A stretch of DNA of 64,000 bases. Origin: Candidula unifasciata. Lineage: Eukaryota; Mollusca; Gastropoda; Stylommatophora; Geomitridae. A program made the position numbers and the translations under genes. Shown one piece after another: positions 1 to 48,722 of the stretch; within the stretch, counting starts at the first letter, position 1, and the number at the start of each line of letters is the position of its first letter. The notes under the pieces were generated by a model. That model was given only the letters and a program-made list of their open reading frames with translations. It searched no databases and had not been told where the DNA came from. Location: positions 629,001-693,000 of the forward strand of contig CAJHNH020002446.1 of the NCBI GenBank assembly GCA_905116865.2. The letters run 5' to 3'.

Positions 1-164
1 TGAGGACATGTGGTAGAAGTTTGAGGTTCTGTAAAATAGCACAGAGGCTGCTGGCTTCTCGGCTGAGGCACAGCATATCAAAGTACCAAAAAGGGTAAGA
101 TGTTTGCTTGTTTCAGTGATCTTCATATTCTGAACAGTCTTCAGTTTTAAAAGAGACATTCCTG

Positions 165-446
165 TATGGGTTCTGGGGCTCCATTGTGGTAGACAAAAGA
201 ATAGACCCACAGTCCCTTCACAGGCATGTCACATAAGGCAATTAAAAAGGGGAGTTTCCTTTAAAGTTGGAATGCATCTGTCTTGACAGGCAAGGAACCA
301 GCTGTCTGCACACCAATTGGCCAGATCTGTGAAACGGATTTGCATGCAAAACTCTTGTTCTGGAACAAGACCAAAATCCAGAAATGGATGAACAACAAGA
401 ACAGAGTTTACAGCTGGTGAACGCTAAGAAGAAGAAGAAGAAAAAA
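165..446 (-). repeat. SINE-like dispersed repeat, family S1 (copy 1)
   Basis: About 280 bp, minus orientation, in the last HSD17B10 intron. Shares with 11 other copies a head AGTTTACAGCTGGTGAACG (reverse), the segment GTTCTGGAACAAGACC, and the end GGGGCTCCATTGTGG. It finishes at an (AAG)n tract. Confidence 0.8.
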
Positions 447-520
447 GGTAGAGATAATAGTAGAAATAATATTACTTGAACTTGCTGTTTGTCTCTAATG
501 TTTTTGTTTTTCCCACACAG

Positions 521-711
521 GTTTGTTTGACACACCACTCTTAGCTAGCCTTCCTGATAAAGTGAAAAAGTTCCTCTGCAGTACCATCCCGTTTCCATCT
601 CGCCTTGGCAACCCAGATGAATACGCCCATTTAGTTCAGAGTATAATAGAAAATCCATTATTGAATGGTGAAGTCATACGCCTGGATGGAGCTCTTCGAA
701 TGATGCCCTAG
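521..711 (+). CDS. HSD17B10: 3-hydroxyacyl-CoA dehydrogenase type-2, last coding exon (partial gene)
   Basis: This is the C-terminal exon of the mitochondrial short-chain dehydrogenase/reductase HSD17B10, which oxidises 2-methyl-3-hydroxybutyryl-CoA and steroids and, in animals, is also a subunit of mitochondrial RNase P. The exon follows a pyrimidine-rich acceptor ending in CACACAG at 520 and its first codon is split with the upstream exon. The peptide contains [28 protein letters not shown] and the terminal block [15 protein letters not shown], which aligns almost residue for residue with the vertebrate C-terminus; the stop TAG is at 709-711. The Rossmann fold and the Ser-Tyr-Lys catalytic residues lie in exons left of the window. 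The gene converges on the ERC gene. Identification is firm; the full length cannot be judged here. Confidence 0.95.
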
Positions 712-1054
712 ACAGTCTTCTGTTGGTCATTTCTGTATGTGCACAATACCATTTTATGATGATTAAAAAATGATTTTCTGATTTTGTCTTTAGTTAATTT
801 TTGTTAAATGTTTTAGGTAATCGTGTTTTTATAGAGATTTAAATTGTCACCTGGAAAGAGGGATCAGTTTGTAAAAAAAATTAACACGCTAGTTAATTTT
901 ATAAAAGGCACAAAATAAATTTTATGCAGCCATGAAGTTAATTCAACAGGGCTGTGAAATGGTATAAACTAAAGTGAATATCAGATTGTAATTTGATGAA
1001 AGTCTAAGTCTCCAGACGTGACAGCATTTTTTTCAATCAGTGCTGGGGAAAGGG
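712..1054 (+). other. HSD17B10 3' UTR and flank
   Basis: AT-rich sequence after the HSD17B10 stop. Candidate polyadenylation signals are ATTAAA at 762-767 and AATAAA at 914-919. No open frame or structured element is recognisable before the SINE starting near 1055. Confidence 0.5.
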
Positions 1055-1348
1055 GGGATAGTGTAGTGGCTAGACCCTCACCTGCGGATCAAAAAGTTTG
1101 TGGATTCAGGTCCTGAGGGAGCCAGAATTAAAAAAAAAAAGAAAGAAAATAACCTCGGCTGCCAGGTTGACCCAGCCCTAAATGGATACCAGCTAAAGGC
1201 GGCCGGCAAGATGCTGACCACATCACCCACCAAGTGCTGATTGGTCTATACAATATAGGTCTAGCCCTATGTGCCCAGTATGCCTGAAGGCGTGAAAAGG
1301 GGTCCTATAACTTTGGTGTCAACCCAGCCTCATTAAAAAAAAAAACCA
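1055..1348 (+). repeat. tRNA-derived SINE, family S2, nearly full length
   Basis: An RNA polymerase III A-box-like sequence (TAGTGTAGTGG, 1059-1069) and a decayed B box (GGATTCAGGTC, about 1111) are followed by a body with GACCACATCACCCACCAAGTG and a GGTCCT...A-rich tail. Partial copies recur at about 17,665, 25,735, 37,690 and 54,715 (plus) and 42,085 and 60,890 (minus). Confidence 0.75.
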
Positions 1349-1787
1349 TGAGAATTTTCAGAACCGTCTGTGGGATGTAGAAATAGAAGCTAGGTTGGGG
1401 TCTATCAGATATTTTAGCAGTTTTCACCTCAAGCTGATCAATTGTCTCGACTTATTTGAGCCATATGTGATCTGACTGTCTCTAATTCACCTTCATGACT
1501 TCTGGCCAGGAGACCTAACTCTGTTTTATTTTCTGATTGCACCAGCAGAAGATCACAGTACAATGCAGCATTCACATTTGTAGATTTTCTTCTGAAAATG
1601 GGACATTCCAAGACACTAAGCTTAACTTTCTTAGTATAACTTTTCATTTCTAAGCTGAAGATGGAGGATGTTGCTGGTTAAAACTGAAATGTGCTTTGTT
1701 TCTGGTTTATAACGATAGAACCATGCCTTGTCCCATGCAACAGTCCTGTTATACATTTCTTCTTTAGCTGCTGAGTGCAAAAATGTT
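1349..1787. other. Intergenic, nothing recognised
   Basis: Between HSD17B10 and ERC. Short frames only; no motif or repeat recognised. Confidence 0.5.
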
Positions 1788-1930
1788 GAACAAAAAAAAA
1801 AGGGTTTGATTAGTTCATCATGTATTTTTCCCCAGTCAATTATCTGGGGATGCAACCACACACTACCAAAAAAAAAGGGTTTGATTAGTTCATCATCTAT
1901 TTTTCCCCATTATCTGGGGACGCAACAGCA
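1788..1930. repeat. ~75-bp tandem duplication
   Basis: AAAAAGGGTTTGATTAGTTC followed by ATTTTTCCCC and ATCTGGGGA occurs twice, the second copy with a short internal deletion. Confidence 0.85.
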
Positions 1931-1959
1931 CATGCTTTATTCTATAGGGATGACGTAAA

Positions 1960-2475
1960 CAAGGTGACTGCAACTGAGTGGATTGCACGAAAGGCTAAAT
2001 ATAACAAAAATATGACAAGAAAGCTGTGACCCATCTGTGTAGAAGACGATGTCTTCTGGGTGTGAATGCTGATCTATTAGTGCCCTTACCTCTGTGTCTA
2101 TGGCAGCAGGAATATGATCCCTGCAGTACCTCCCCAGTGTGATGACAACCTGAGAGATGCCCTGCATGTCTTCTGGTGTATTCTTCTCCTGACTGGACTG
2201 ATCTCATCTAGGTCACATACTTGCTGGCTTAAATCTTCAGCTTTGGACATCCAGGAGCAGCCTCTTTTGAGACGTGTTACTTTTGGGAATAGCCTTGTGC
2301 AGTTGGTGATTAACTGCTGCCGTTACCCTCATGTACGCCTTGACCTGTGCCACTTTGTGTCTAGTAGTCATTATCGGCAAGCCAAGGACATATCACATGG
2401 CATGACAGGAGGTGTCTTTTGTGCAGCCGAGTCTCATTGCCTCATTTTGTACTTAGTTCAGTCTTTCTAGCTGGG
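1960..2475 (-). mobile_element. RNase H-type (I-clade-like) LINE fragment
   Basis: Minus-strand broken frames: MRLGCTKDTSCHAM, TRHKVAQVKAYMRVTAAVN and IDQHSHPEDIVFYTDGS. This is the junction between reverse transcriptase and RNase H (TDGS carries the first catalytic Asp) in I-type LINEs. The element is cut off after TDGS. Confidence 0.7.
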
Positions 2476-2789
2476 TTTTGCTGACAGTGAGCAGGCCCAG
2501 ACCATAATTAATGATGCTTAACAAAAGAGACAAAAGGAAAAGTAGGCGTTCAATATTAGCTGCTGCTAGTACCTTGAGCGCTGTCAGACCTTTCCTGGTT
2601 CTAAGTATTACGTTGTCTGCATGACAAACATCTGTAAAATGTCATGCCTAGATTTCTCATGGTGACTTTTCTCTTATGTCTACACCACATGCTTTACGAT
2701 TGGCATGAGTGTATTGACAAATGTGGGTATTCAGAGAGAACCATGTTAAGGAGATACATCATATCCTGGTGTGGTTTCTTATTCTGCTT

Positions 2790-2920
2790 AGGTTCGTTCA
2801 CCAGCTGTAAACTGAAGTCGACAGTTCTAGTTGTTTATCCACTTCTGGACTTCAGTCTTGTTCCAGAACCTGAGTTCTGGGTGCACATCCATTTTACCGA
2901 TCAGGCATAACTGGTATGCT
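2790..2920 (+). repeat. SINE-like repeat S1 (copy 2, 5' half)
   Basis: TTCGTTCACCAGCTGTAAAC, CCACTTCTGGACTTCAGTC, TTGTTCCAGAACCTGAG and ATCCATTTTACCGATCAGG match the first half of the family; the second half is missing. Confidence 0.75.
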
Positions 2921-4689
2921 AACTAGCTTCTAATTTTCAAAGAATCTAGTTTTCTAGTTTATCTTTAAAAAAGAATGGGGTGGGGGGAATGACAATCAAG
3001 GAGACAAAAAAGTAGAAAAAACAGTAACTGTTCAACCAAACTGAATACTTAATAACTAACAAACAAACACACACACACAAAAAAAGACTATAATATCTAA
3101 GTACATTAGACATGTTGATATATTTAATATCACAAATACATGCTGAAGCCACTAAACTCACATACAAGTTACCACATGTACAAACAATGCTACCTCAGTA
3201 TATCTGCAGCTTAAATATATGATTAACCAAATTTGAGATTACTAGCTAATATTTATTATTTAAAATAATAATTAAAAAAAAAAAAATGGAAATCCAAAGC
3301 ATACTTCTGGACTAATTTGCACCAGGATAGTTTATGTCAAAGGCTGATGGTTTTAGTCTGAATACAAAGACAGGCATTACTGAATCTGTGTGTGTGTGTA
3401 CTCTGTTCAAATGATTGAATGTCTTTTTTTTATTTTCAGCTGCATAAATGGAGCATGCCCATCCAAATCTATTCATCTGGAAACCATGCAATAAAAGACA
3501 AATAATATAACTGGAAGCCATTCCTACCCATTCTCAAATTTGAGGCAAACAATTACAACCAGTTATATGTCATTTAAAAAACCCCACAGAAAACAAATTA
3601 TTTACTCATCCACTTGTACCCAAAAAAAAAAAAAATTATAAAGGAGATTTAAAGCCCATATTTCATAACATTAACGGAAATAAACACAGAATTATGGCTA
3701 ACAAGTAACAATAAAAATTAAATGATTAACTTAGACACACATTTAGTTCATAAGTGATATATAAATCAAGAAAAGTAAGTTACTTGACAGAGATTGCAAT
3801 AGAATATAGATCCAAAAGGAAATAAACATTAACACAATAAGTAAAGTATGTATAGCACCAACACTGAATGAAAGCATGATTAGATGCACACCACTGGTAG
3901 TCTTGCACATACACAAAAGCCCTTGCACCCAAAACTGTAATGTGATTCCAGCAGACTTCTGATCACACTGTCCTATGGCATTACAGGAGCTTGGCTATTT
4001 CCAAATGGAGCACCTACTCTGTTTTGTGTAAAACCTGGTAATTTGGATGAAACAGTGAAGCATCTTATTTGGGAATAATGTAAAAAAAAAAATGAGCATG
4101 TTTTTATACGGCAATCTATTTAATATGGTTAAGATAACTGGTTGGACTGTGTAATGTAACTCCTGACAGTTCCATGCATATAGCAATGCATTTATTGTTC
4201 ATAGTTTAGAGTTGTCCCGGGTTTAACTATACACTTGCAGCAATTCTCAAGACATTCTCTGCAGAAGTCCAAGTGCAATGGCCAAAACAATCTGCTCTCT
4301 AACTTGTCATCAAGTTATTTTTCTTTTGCCTTATCTAGTCGTCCTCTGGGGGTAGCATAGAGAAGTTCATTGTGTGAATTCTACCATTGCAACAAACTAA
4401 ATTAGTCAATAAATCAGGTAATTAATTTCAAATAATATCAGTTGAGCGAGAAAGACTGCCCTTTGCTCCAACCTATAAATGACAACACACATTACTTCAA
4501 CGCAAATATGTAAAAAGTTACACTTTTCTAACCATAGTATGATGGCTATTTAAAAAAAAAAAAATGTTTGCCATCATGACACCGTTCATTGCTTTCATCA
4601 TTCAGTGGTCCTTTACACATAAGCACAGTTGCATTTTTCCGTGTTTAATGATTGCAAAAAAATAAACATGGACACTGTTATTGCCTTTC
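2921..4689. other. AT-rich intergenic stretch
   Basis: Low-complexity AT-rich DNA with poly-A runs and no recognisable exon or element on either strand. Confidence 0.5.
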
Positions 4690-5440
4690 TCAGCCAGCTG
4701 TGACATTTGCGGTACGATTCGTTTTCATCAAGCAGAAGGTCACAATGATGCTAAGATTCATCGCTGATTGAGTGTGGGGAAGGTGACAACATTATGAGTG
4801 AAAGTTCTCTGTAAAGAATTAGTGCAGGAAAGTAGAGATGGGTGTAGAGATGTGCATAATAAGGGTGGAAATGGATGACATTCATGTGTGACAGATTAGC
4901 ACATTCAAAAAGTTGTCCAAGTTGTAGTGGAAAAGCGCTGTTTCATAATTTCAGATCTTTATACAGAATTTCCACAAATTTCTAGGACCAGTCTGTTTTG
5001 AATTGTCACACACTGCTGCTCACACAAAGTTTTTGTTGAGCAGTTCAAGTCAGAAATTTTCAACCACCCTCCTAACAGCCCAGACTTGGCACCAAGTAAT
5101 TACCATCTTTTCAGCAAGATGGTTTGGTTGACTACCCAGCGCTTCGACACTCCTGAGGAGCTCACTGATGGAGTCAACAACTGGCTTAGAACCGTTTCTT
5201 GATCAGGGGTTACAAACAACTTGTGCCATGGTACGACAAGGGTCTGAATTCAGGTTGTGACTATGTGGACAAGTAATGCAGTGATGTATATAACTTTGAA
5301 TGTATTTACATGTTGATGCTACACTTTGAAGAATGCCACAACTTCCTCTAATCTAAGCACTGTGCTACTTACCAACGAATAATGTTTTCTTGTAACAAAG
5401 TGCATGGATACAGATATAAAAACGACACCTGGCGCTCATT
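4690..5440 (+). mobile_element. mariner-like transposon relic
   Basis: Degenerate transposase on the plus strand. The longest intact stretch (4,999-5,200) includes NHPPNSPDLAPSNYHLF, holding the third catalytic Asp of mariner transposases, then QRFDTPEELTDGVNNWL. After a frameshift the C-terminal WYDKGLNSGCDYVDK follows. Upstream, HNDAKIHR is the helix-turn-helix region. Stops and frameshifts make it inactive. Confidence 0.85.
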
Positions 5441-6296
5441 AAAAAACTGACATAAAACATTTTCAACACCAAAACACAAAGTAATGAAAACAGAAATAGA
5501 ACACTTTAGAAAACAAACTATTAATGTCTTTAAATCAAATATCTATATTCTATGAAAATAAATCACCCCCATATTTTTTCTTCACACACACCAAACAGGG
5601 AGATAGTCGCATTCTTCACTAGTAAAAAGTATTCTTTACACATGCACAATTTAATCTGCAAGTTCTTCATGTATATAAATTAGAAACCTGAATGGCAGAC
5701 TTATTACAAAATTCTCAACTAACATAACAGGGAAATAAAATCCAACATTATATCATTCTTAGCTTCAAACATGATTAAAAGCTTGTCAGTCAATGAAGCG
5801 TTACATGTCGGGCAATTCAATGGGATGAAATAACATCTGAACATCTGAGTATTTTACTGGGACACTTGACAGGTGACCACAATTTAAGTTACATATAACT
5901 GCACACACACAAACACTGCTACAAGTCTACAACAGTAAGTAATTAGGTATATGAGATAATAAGGCCTAGAGAATGCTGTAAATACTGCTCAGTATAAAAA
6001 TGCATATGAAAATTGAAATGAAACACACAAACATGGCACATCTTTTATTCAGCTCGGTGAAGACAGGGTACACAAGTGTTTGAAACTTAGTGACCAATAT
6101 CATAAACTTTCTCTGTCAACCACAGTGAATCCCTGTGATCAGTTATCAATACCTGTATCAGTCATATGAGTGAACACCATTGCTGACTGGTGGTGTACTT
6201 CTACACTCAGAGAAGCTTTAACAATGTCAGGTCCCCTTTGGTAAATAAGCTGATCAATGTCTGTATCGTGTAAATAAATGAAACAATGTTCACTGT

Positions 6297-6400
6297 GTAA
6301 ATCAACTTTCCTATAAATAAATCAACTTTCCTATAAATAAATCAACTTTCCTATAAATGAATCAACTTTCCTATAAATGGATCAACTTTCTTATAAAGGA
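6297..6400. repeat. 20-bp tandem repeat, five copies
   Basis: Units AATCAACTTTCCTATAAATA with few substitutions. Confidence 0.9.
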
Positions 6401-6689
6401 AAAAGGCAGGATGATTATATGACTTTAACAGTCAATTATTCAGTTGAGCTGATAATATGAACACCTTCAGAGACTTGTGTTGAAACAAAATTTAACAAAA
6501 TTAACATCGGCAGTTTAAAAAAATGTACAATTTAAACTGAAGATGGGAGTAACCAGAAAAGCACAGCTCACTAAGCATGAGTCGGTTTGTCAATCAACAC
6601 CAAATGGCCCAGTTAGTTTCTGTAGAGTGATGCATTTATTACAGAGGAATTGAGAGTATAATGATACATTATCTAGAATGTATTGAACA

Positions 6690-7090
6690 GGAAAAAAAAA
6701 GGTGTAGTGATTATTTTTCACTCTTTGTCACTAAAGAAAAAAATCAGAGCTTCTGAACGGAAATGCTGCAGACAAATTCGTAGAATACCACGGTCTAAGA
6801 AGAAAAAAATCAACATCCTACAAAATCTAAGTAGTGAGAGCTGGATTATAAAACAGCATCCTGTCCCGAAAGCTGAGGTATTCTGGCCATGTTAAACATC
6901 ATGGTGGCCTGGAAAGAGGGTACAGTTTCCCCAAAATGAGTCAGAGGCAGACATCAGCGAAGGCCGACACAAGATATTGAAGATGCACTGGGTATGAAAA
7001 CATACTGGGGTGGAGAGCTGGCTAGAGAGAGATTTTCCAGGCCCGCCATGCTGACAGCAACATTCTGTAAAAGATCTGCTGATTGACAGT
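6690..7090 (+). mobile_element. LINE C-terminal relic (family N1)
   Basis: Broken frame matching the end of a non-LTR ORF2: RKCCRQIRRIPRSKKK, INILQNLSSESWIIK and a decayed GRGRP..RW segment. Same family as 35.8 kb and 59.9 kb. It may lie in the ERC 3' UTR. Confidence 0.6.
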
Positions 7091-7467
7091 GATCATTGTT
7101 CAAAAAGTGTTCAGGGAAGGGGAAATAGTAGTTCTAAATACACAATGAGGATGTAATTAACATCCTAAACATACGTGTATTCACCTACAAGACAGTTTGC
7201 AGCGCTATTAATATTTTTAAAATACTAGCAGAGACAAGGGTTCTCCTATCTCATTACTACTTGCCTCTGAGAGAAAATCAGCAAAATTGCCTCTAACAGG
7301 CATGCAATTAATTATACTGGAGACAAGATCCCGTAGCACACTGTATATGTTCTTATGTGCTATTAGTTACAGTAACATAACACATGATGTAGAAGTTTAA
7401 TTCAAATAACTGACATGAGTTATATCACAAAGTTGACTAAAGTTATATCTGTTACTGGTTGTACTCG

Positions 7468-44106
<36,639 letters not shown>

Positions 44107-44905
44107 TGCTGGTGCTGAATGAAACTACGTCTCCTTGTCTGTAAATTACAGATCCAGATCACACAAACGCGTCACCTTCTTAAGCGCACAATTCACATGT
44201 TGAAGAGCAAAACTACAGCCCAAGCGAGGTAAAAGGAATCTCAAGCTTCAACAACAGCAACACTGCCGAAGAAGATGCTTGTCGCGAAATATAAAACAGA
44301 TTCGAAAGAATTCTGACCACCGTCCACTACGTAAGAGAAAACTACTTATGACTTATGTTGTGTCTTTTTCTGGAATCACATCTGTATAGATAAGCAAGTA
44401 AAAAGACACCAGACGTCTTGTTCGGTCATCAGAATCCATGCCACACTACATGCCCACAAAAACAATCATATTCTGGGACATGATCATTTAGCTAATTCGT
44501 CTGGAGGAGAACATTCTCTGGTACTGTCCCTACAAGACCAACTAACTCAGAGACTTCAGCGACCTCTAGTTCCGGCCTGTGGAACTCACTGGTGCCGGAG
44601 ACCAGAACTTCAGAAACGAATCGTCTGTCAGCTGGCAGTTTTCGGATGTGTCCAGTGATCCGCGTTTGGTGATCTCTCGTTTAGTGGACATAAAGTAATT
44701 AATTTACATAGAGATCATATTCGGAGAACGTGTCTTAGGCCAAAAACAGAGTAAACGGCGGCGATCACATAATTGACAAACACATTTAATTTAAATTAAA
44801 AGTTTTAAATTTTAAAACTGTTACGAGTACACTAACTAGTATTCTATACTGTCTAGTTAGTTAGGATATCACTCAACTCTGCAGTAGGAAAGACCAGGTA
44901 AGAAG
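44107..44905. promoter_or_regulatory. Candidate shared ERC/RAD52 promoter region
   Basis: Sequence immediately upstream of the ERC start codon. It is visibly richer in CpG (ACGCGTC, AAGCGC, GTCGCG, CCGCG and others between about 44,150 and 44,760) than the surrounding AT-rich DNA. On the plus strand a consensus donor, CCAG|GTAAGA, occurs at 44898/44899. It could end a noncoding first exon of RAD52, whose coding exon 1 is preceded by a possible acceptor near 49,345. No TATA box is convincing. The call is inference from position, CpG content and the donor. Confidence 0.4.
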
Positions 44906-45454
44906 ACTCAAGACTGTCTTAAAATTTTTAATTAATAATAAGTTACTCGCTTTAAGTATCTTAAACTAAGCTTTAACTGTTTTAGTACCAAAAGATACTA
45001 TAATAAATGAATCTCAAACTATAATAAATACTGTCAATAAATACTGATCATACTATACTATACAAATGTTGACTGGTTAATTAAAATATTGAACTACCAT
45101 TATTTATTATATATGAACATATGCCCATTATTTTACTTGCTTCAAGATAGGAGAACAACTAGGTTTTTATTTACTTAACAGTTAACTATGCTGATTTCAA
45201 CGCTACTGATGATTAAAAAAAATGATTATGTTTAAAGAAAAGTTAAGTATCATGAAAGTAAGAGTAACATTAGTGTTGGAATAGTTTAAAAATATTTATA
45301 AAGAAAGTTAACTTTTTCGGCTCGGTCCCATAAGGTAAAATATAAAAATATAATAAACAAAATATTTCCATGCAAACTCACCACTTGCGTCTGAAAAAAA
45401 AAATGCATTCAAGATACCTATGTGGTTGCTAAATTTATTCAGTGACCAAAGCAG
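44906..45454. other. AT-rich gap between ERC and RAD52
   Basis: Very AT-rich sequence without recognisable features, following the candidate noncoding RAD52 exon. Confidence 0.45.
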
Positions 45455-46135
45455 TAACATGGCTGAAGCCAGACCTTTTCCTGTGCATGCTTTCTCACTA
45501 ACTCAGTGAGTATGATCAGGAAGATAGAGAAGGGCTGGATTCCAAGACAGGTATTGGAGTCTCTAAAGCGGTCGGGGCTGACACATATCAGTTTTATATT
45601 TGTGCCAGGGTACGAAAGCAGGCAAAAAAATGAGCAAGCTGATCAGGTTACATGTAAAGCTACTGTGGAAGTTGGACTAGTTATGGAAATAGTAGTCAAC
45701 AGACAGTGTGTACAGTAATTGTGCCATTACTTCAAGTACAAATTATTTAGGAGGAATTAATTCGTGTAGGCTTCAACAGTGATCAGTTGACATAATAGGC
45801 CAAAACAGACAAACTACTAAATCAACTGAGGATCCGCCCAGCAAGTAAAGTAATTAAATACTGATATTCTGAATGCTATAAGAGAAATAAGACGTTTACG
45901 AAAACCAAGTGACGACTGAATCTGCATCCATAACCAGACTGCAAGAACAACATGTTAAAAAGAGGTGTGACACTATGCACTATGCATAAAGTCAAAGAAG
46001 AATAAGAAACCAACACAGAACTGGTGTCATGAGCCGCTACACACTGAAGGATTTGCTAAGGAGGAGATCCAGGCACTTATGGATTGAATGGTTTGATGTG
46101 CAATGAGAATAATCTGTAAACTTACTATTTAGTGA
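45455..46135 (+). mobile_element. RNase H-type LINE fragment
   Basis: Degenerate copy with FVPGYESRQKNEQADQV, the RNase H C-terminal motif, and a 3' end similar to the 48-kb copy (GCACTTATGGATTGAATGG, GAGAATAATCTGT). It lies between ERC and RAD52 and faces an inverted partner at 46.2 kb. Confidence 0.7.
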
Positions 46136-46196
46136 ATACTGACTAAAACTTAAATATAAAAAGACACTTGATGTGACATTTGAGAGATATGGGGAA

Positions 46197-46925
46197 TAGT
46201 CAGTTAGTTAATCGACAGATTATCCTTATTGCATGTTGAACCACTCAATCCATAAGTGCTCAGATCCCCTCCTCAGTAAATCCTGCAGCGTGTAGTGGCT
46301 AACGACACCAGTTCTGTGTTGGTTTGTTATTCTTCTTTGGCTACCCGCGTAGTGTTATTGTGTGGCAACACCCTGTTTAACATGTTGTTCTTGCAATCTG
46401 AACATGGTTGCAGATTCACAGTTCTCAGTTGGTTCTCGCAAACGTCTAAACTCTCTTAGAGCATTCATTATATCAGCCTGCTCATACCCCTAGTACCCCT
46501 TCATGTTCTGGCACGAAAATGAAACTAATCCTTGTCAGCCGTGAATTCTGTAGAGCCACCAACTATTGCCTTCGGACACAGCCATTCTCTATCTTCCAGA
46601 GCATACTCATGGAGTCACTGAGAAAGCATGCCCCAGGAAAATGATGTGACTCTAGCCATGTTACTGCTTTAGTCACAGCCATGACCTCCATAGTCAGACT
46701 ACTCTAAGGAGTAGTTACGGCAAAAGCTCCAGAATCTTCCTTCACAACTCTCCCTCCAAACTGAGCCGTGAAAGCCTTCGAGCTTCTAACATGGCGGATT
46801 ACACAACCATCTGTGTAAATGACATCATCACCCTCAAGTGCGTTTTTGAAAATCAAGGCTTGAATTTCTGCTTTCACAGCAGCCGGACTCTGTTGTCTGC
46901 ATTTTCAGCCAGTAAGTAGTAACAC
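46197..46925 (-). mobile_element. RNase H-type LINE fragment, inverted partner
   Basis: Minus-oriented copy of the same family: tail side GTCAGTTAGTTAATCGACAG, then reverse complements of CACTTATGGATTGAGTGG and the RNase H region up to GATGATGTCATTTACACAG near 46,810-46,830. Confidence 0.7.
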
Positions 46926-47124
46926 ATTATGCATTGTTTGGGACTAGGAGAGTTGAGGTGAAAAAAATTTGATGATGATGATGAAAAAAGATAACAAAGG
47001 TAATGATCTTCATCTCCTTTACTTCCTCTTTTACCTTTTCAGGTATTGAGAGATGAATAAGCAGACTGAAAATTTGGTCACCACATGAAAATGTTGCTGT
47101 AGAAACATTTATGCATTACTGTCA

Positions 47125-47570
47125 TTCTTGAGGCATCAATGTATCAACGTGCACACACTAAATCAGATGATAAATGTGCTGTTCATACCAACTTTGTGCT
47201 ATCAGAGCCAGACAGGGCCAGTCCTTGAAAAACATCAACGCAAATTCACAGCATGTGAGCTGAGATGTATAAGAAATGTTGCAGAAAAAACAAAATGACA
47301 GTCACCAGTGATGCACTAAGAACAATGGTAGGCACAGTACTGGTAAATGATTTTACAGAATATTAACAAATCAAATGGTTTGGGCACCTGATCATAATGG
47401 AACAGAATCAGCTAGATCATACTATAGGAGAACAGCAAGCCACAAGATGTGGGGCTGACCAATAAAGAGATGGGTGGATGCAGTAAACAAGATACTAAAG
47501 ACATGCATTATGACATTAACACAAGATACACAACTAGCAGAAAACTGTGTAACTTGCTCTGTGACATTTT
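47125..47570 (+). mobile_element. LINE C-terminal relic (family N3)
   Basis: Broken frames with KFTACELRCIRNVAEK, IKWFGHLIIMEQNQLD and RPIKRWVDAVNKILK match family N3 in order. Confidence 0.55.
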
Positions 47571-47634
47571 ACGGCATAAGCAGGGGCAAATAAGAAGTCA
47601 ATGCAAAGAATAGCTTCTGCACTTGACCCTTTAC

Positions 47635-48064
47635 CTTGAAAATGAATGTTTCTCATAGAAACTGCAAAAAAAGAGCTTCTACAGTTAACACCCTACCTTG
47701 AAAATGAATGTTTCTCATAGTCAATGCAAAAAAAGAGCTTCTACGGTTAACACCCTACCTTGAAAATGAATGTTTCTCATAGAAACTGCAAAAAAGAGCT
47801 TCTACAGTTAACACCCTACCTTGAAAATGAATGTTTCTCATAGTCAATGCAAAAAAAGAGCTTCTACGGTTAACACTCTACCTTGAAAATGAATGTTTCT
47901 CATAGACACTGCAAAAAAGAGCTTCTACAGTTAACACCCTACCTTGAAAATAAATGTTTCTCATAGTCAATGCAAAAAAAGAGCTTCTACGGTTAACACT
48001 CTACCTTGAAAATGAATGTTTCCCATAGTCAGTGCAAAGAATAACTTCTACACTTAACACTCTA
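47635..48064. repeat. 62-bp minisatellite, left part
   Basis: Seven units containing GAAAATGAATGTTTCTCATAG and GAGCTTCTACAGTTAACACC, alternating AGAAACTGC and AGTCAATGC variants (a higher-order dimer). It continues after the LINE insertion at 48,723. Confidence 0.9.
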
Positions 48065-48722
48065 GAAGCTCTTGGGCTTTCACGGCTCAGTTTGGAGGGA
48101 GAGTTGTGAAGGAAGATTCTGGAGCTTTTGCAGTAACTACAAGTAGTCTGACTATGGAGTTCATGGCTGTGACTAAAGCAGTAACATGGCTAGAGACACA
48201 GACTTTCACTAGGGCACGCTTTCTCATTGACTTGATGAGTATGCTTAGGAAGATAGAGAAGGGCTGGGTCCGAAGGCAATAGTTGGTGGCTCTACAGAAT
48301 TCATGGCTGACAAGGATGTTTCATTTTCGTTTCATTTTCCTGCCAGGACATGTGGGGGTACAAGGAAATGAGCAAGCTGATATGCTTGCAGGTAAAGCTA
48401 CTGTGAAAGCCAGACAAGCCATGGACCAGGCTGAAATACTGAATGCTCTAAGAGAGTTAAGACGTTTGCGTGAACCAACTGAGAACTGTGAATCTGCAAC
48501 CATGCTCAGACTGCAAGAACATGTTAAACGGGGTATCACCAAACAAGAACACTACACGGGTAGTCAAAAAGGAATAACAAACCAACACAGAACTGGTGTC
48601 GTTAGCCGCTAAACGCTGCGGGATTTACTGTGGAGGGGATCTGAGCACTTATGGACTGAGTGGTTCAACATACAATGAGGATAATCTGTCGACTAACTAA
48701 CTAACTAACTAGCTTACTAACA
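48065..48722 (+). mobile_element. RNase H-type LINE insertion with target-site duplication
   Basis: A 5'-truncated copy of about 658 bp carrying FLPGHVGVQGNEQADMLAG and NQHRTGVVSR, ending in CTAACTAACTAACTAACT. It is flanked by the 9-bp duplication AACACTCTA at 48056-48064 and 48723-48731 and splits a 62-bp minisatellite. Confidence 0.85.

Larger units (their letters stand above)
5441..7467. other. Region downstream of ERC, presumed 3' UTR and flank
   Basis: Below the ERC stop at 7468. Minus-strand AATAAA occurs at 6635-6640 among other candidates, so the poly(A) site is uncertain. It contains the 20-bp array and one LINE relic; otherwise nothing recognised. Confidence 0.4.

Noticed and set aside
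242..538. 98-codon minus-strand frame at the left edge
   Set aside because: Lies across an S1 repeat and the HSD17B10 acceptor on the opposite strand; a shadow.
3661..3690. Possible Glu-Ile-Trp-Ala codons on the minus strand as a hidden ERC PDZ ligand
   Set aside because: First residue is Glu rather than Gly, no stop follows, and there is no supporting acceptor or upstream similarity.
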